Assembly: GCF_007556815.1 (NCBI RefSeq)
Contig: NZ_CP041745.1
Location: 4,331,001 to 4,395,000 of the forward strand
Reading direction: 5' to 3'
Length of the DNA: 64,000 bases
Origin: Paraburkholderia megapolitana
GTDB taxonomy: Bacteria; Pseudomonadota; Gammaproteobacteria; Burkholderiales; Burkholderiaceae
Shown here: positions 63,907-64,000 of the stretch, one piece after another
Layout: each line of letters begins with the position of its first letter
Numbering within the stretch: position 1 is the first letter of the stretch
Position numbers and translations under genes: made by a program
The notes under the pieces: generated by a model
The model's input: the letters and a program-made list of their open reading frames with translations, nothing else
Databases searched by the model: none
Told to the model about the DNA's origin: nothing

Positions 63907-64000
63907 AGCTTCTCCTTGGTTCAGGTGTAAATGGAGCGATTGCGGGGTCGCCGTACCGCTTCCGTTATTTTTTGAATGGATCGATAAGGTTCGCTCAACC

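Overview
The window comes from a GC-rich betaproteobacterium of the Burkholderia/Paraburkholderia type. The grounds are the flagellin-fliD-fliT order, a 16-strand-type general porin starting MKNRKIKAG, an mmsA/mmsB catabolic operon, a gcvTHP cluster behind a tandem glycine riboswitch, a long row of LysR/AraC regulators, and above all promoters of the HrpB type (TTCG-N16-TTCG), which are typical of Ralstonia/Burkholderia type III secretion regulons. A plant- or soil-associated lifestyle is an inference from the harpin-like proteins.

Layout. 1-6.3 kb: end of flagellin, fliD, fliT, then a convergent 1361-residue protein made of two TPR + GT41 (O-GlcNAc-transferase-like) units, a candidate flagellin glycosyltransferase. 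6.3-8.9 kb: small accessory genes (ASCH protein, a frameshifted acetyltransferase). 8.9-18.5 kb: LysR/argC pair, porin, mmsB-mmsA-MFS operon with its divergent LysR regulator, and a flavoprotein. 18.5-23.7 kb: a type III secretion accessory locus, with two nearly identical harpin-like genes flanking a HrpF/NolX/HrpK-type translocator and an acetyltransferase. 23.7-26.7 kb: small regulators and enzymes. 26.8-30.3 kb: a possible ether-lipid locus, with an alkylglycerol-monooxygenase-like enzyme next to a fusion of a fatty-acid hydroxylase with a YhhN/TMEM86 lysoplasmalogenase domain, and a divergent AraC regulator. 30.3-31.3 kb: a type III-associated lytic transglycosylase with its own hrp_II box. 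31.3-37.4 kb: assorted metabolic and regulatory genes, including a secreted lipase with a divergent AraC regulator.

37.4-44.2 kb: a layered island at the 3' end of a tRNA-Arg(CCG) gene. Besides the intact tRNA there is a 60-nt copy of its 3' part at 38813 and an older 18-nt remnant at 37464. The inner segment holds a RelE/XRE toxin-antitoxin pair and a chitin-binding protein fragment. The outer segment (about 5.3 kb, no integrase) holds seven mostly unknown genes, including proteins with RxxxxH-like motifs, membrane proteins, and a tightly overlapping three-gene operon led by a TIGR04255-family protein. This is the best place in the window for an undescribed defence-like system.

44.5-64 kb: core-like genes: cytochrome c5-type protein, Rep helicase, an oxidoreductase, a lipoprotein, the gcvT-gcvH-gcvP glycine cleavage operon with riboswitch, an alginate-lyase-like secreted protein, sdaA, a thiamine-diphosphate enzyme, a TPR-glycosyltransferase / GT32 / methyltransferase cluster, and a branched-chain amino acid-type periplasmic binding protein.

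Together the strongest new signal is a regulon: four perfect TTCG-N16-TTCG boxes, each followed 31-33 nt later by a -10-like hexamer, lie directly upstream of both harpin-like genes, the translocator and the transglycosylase.
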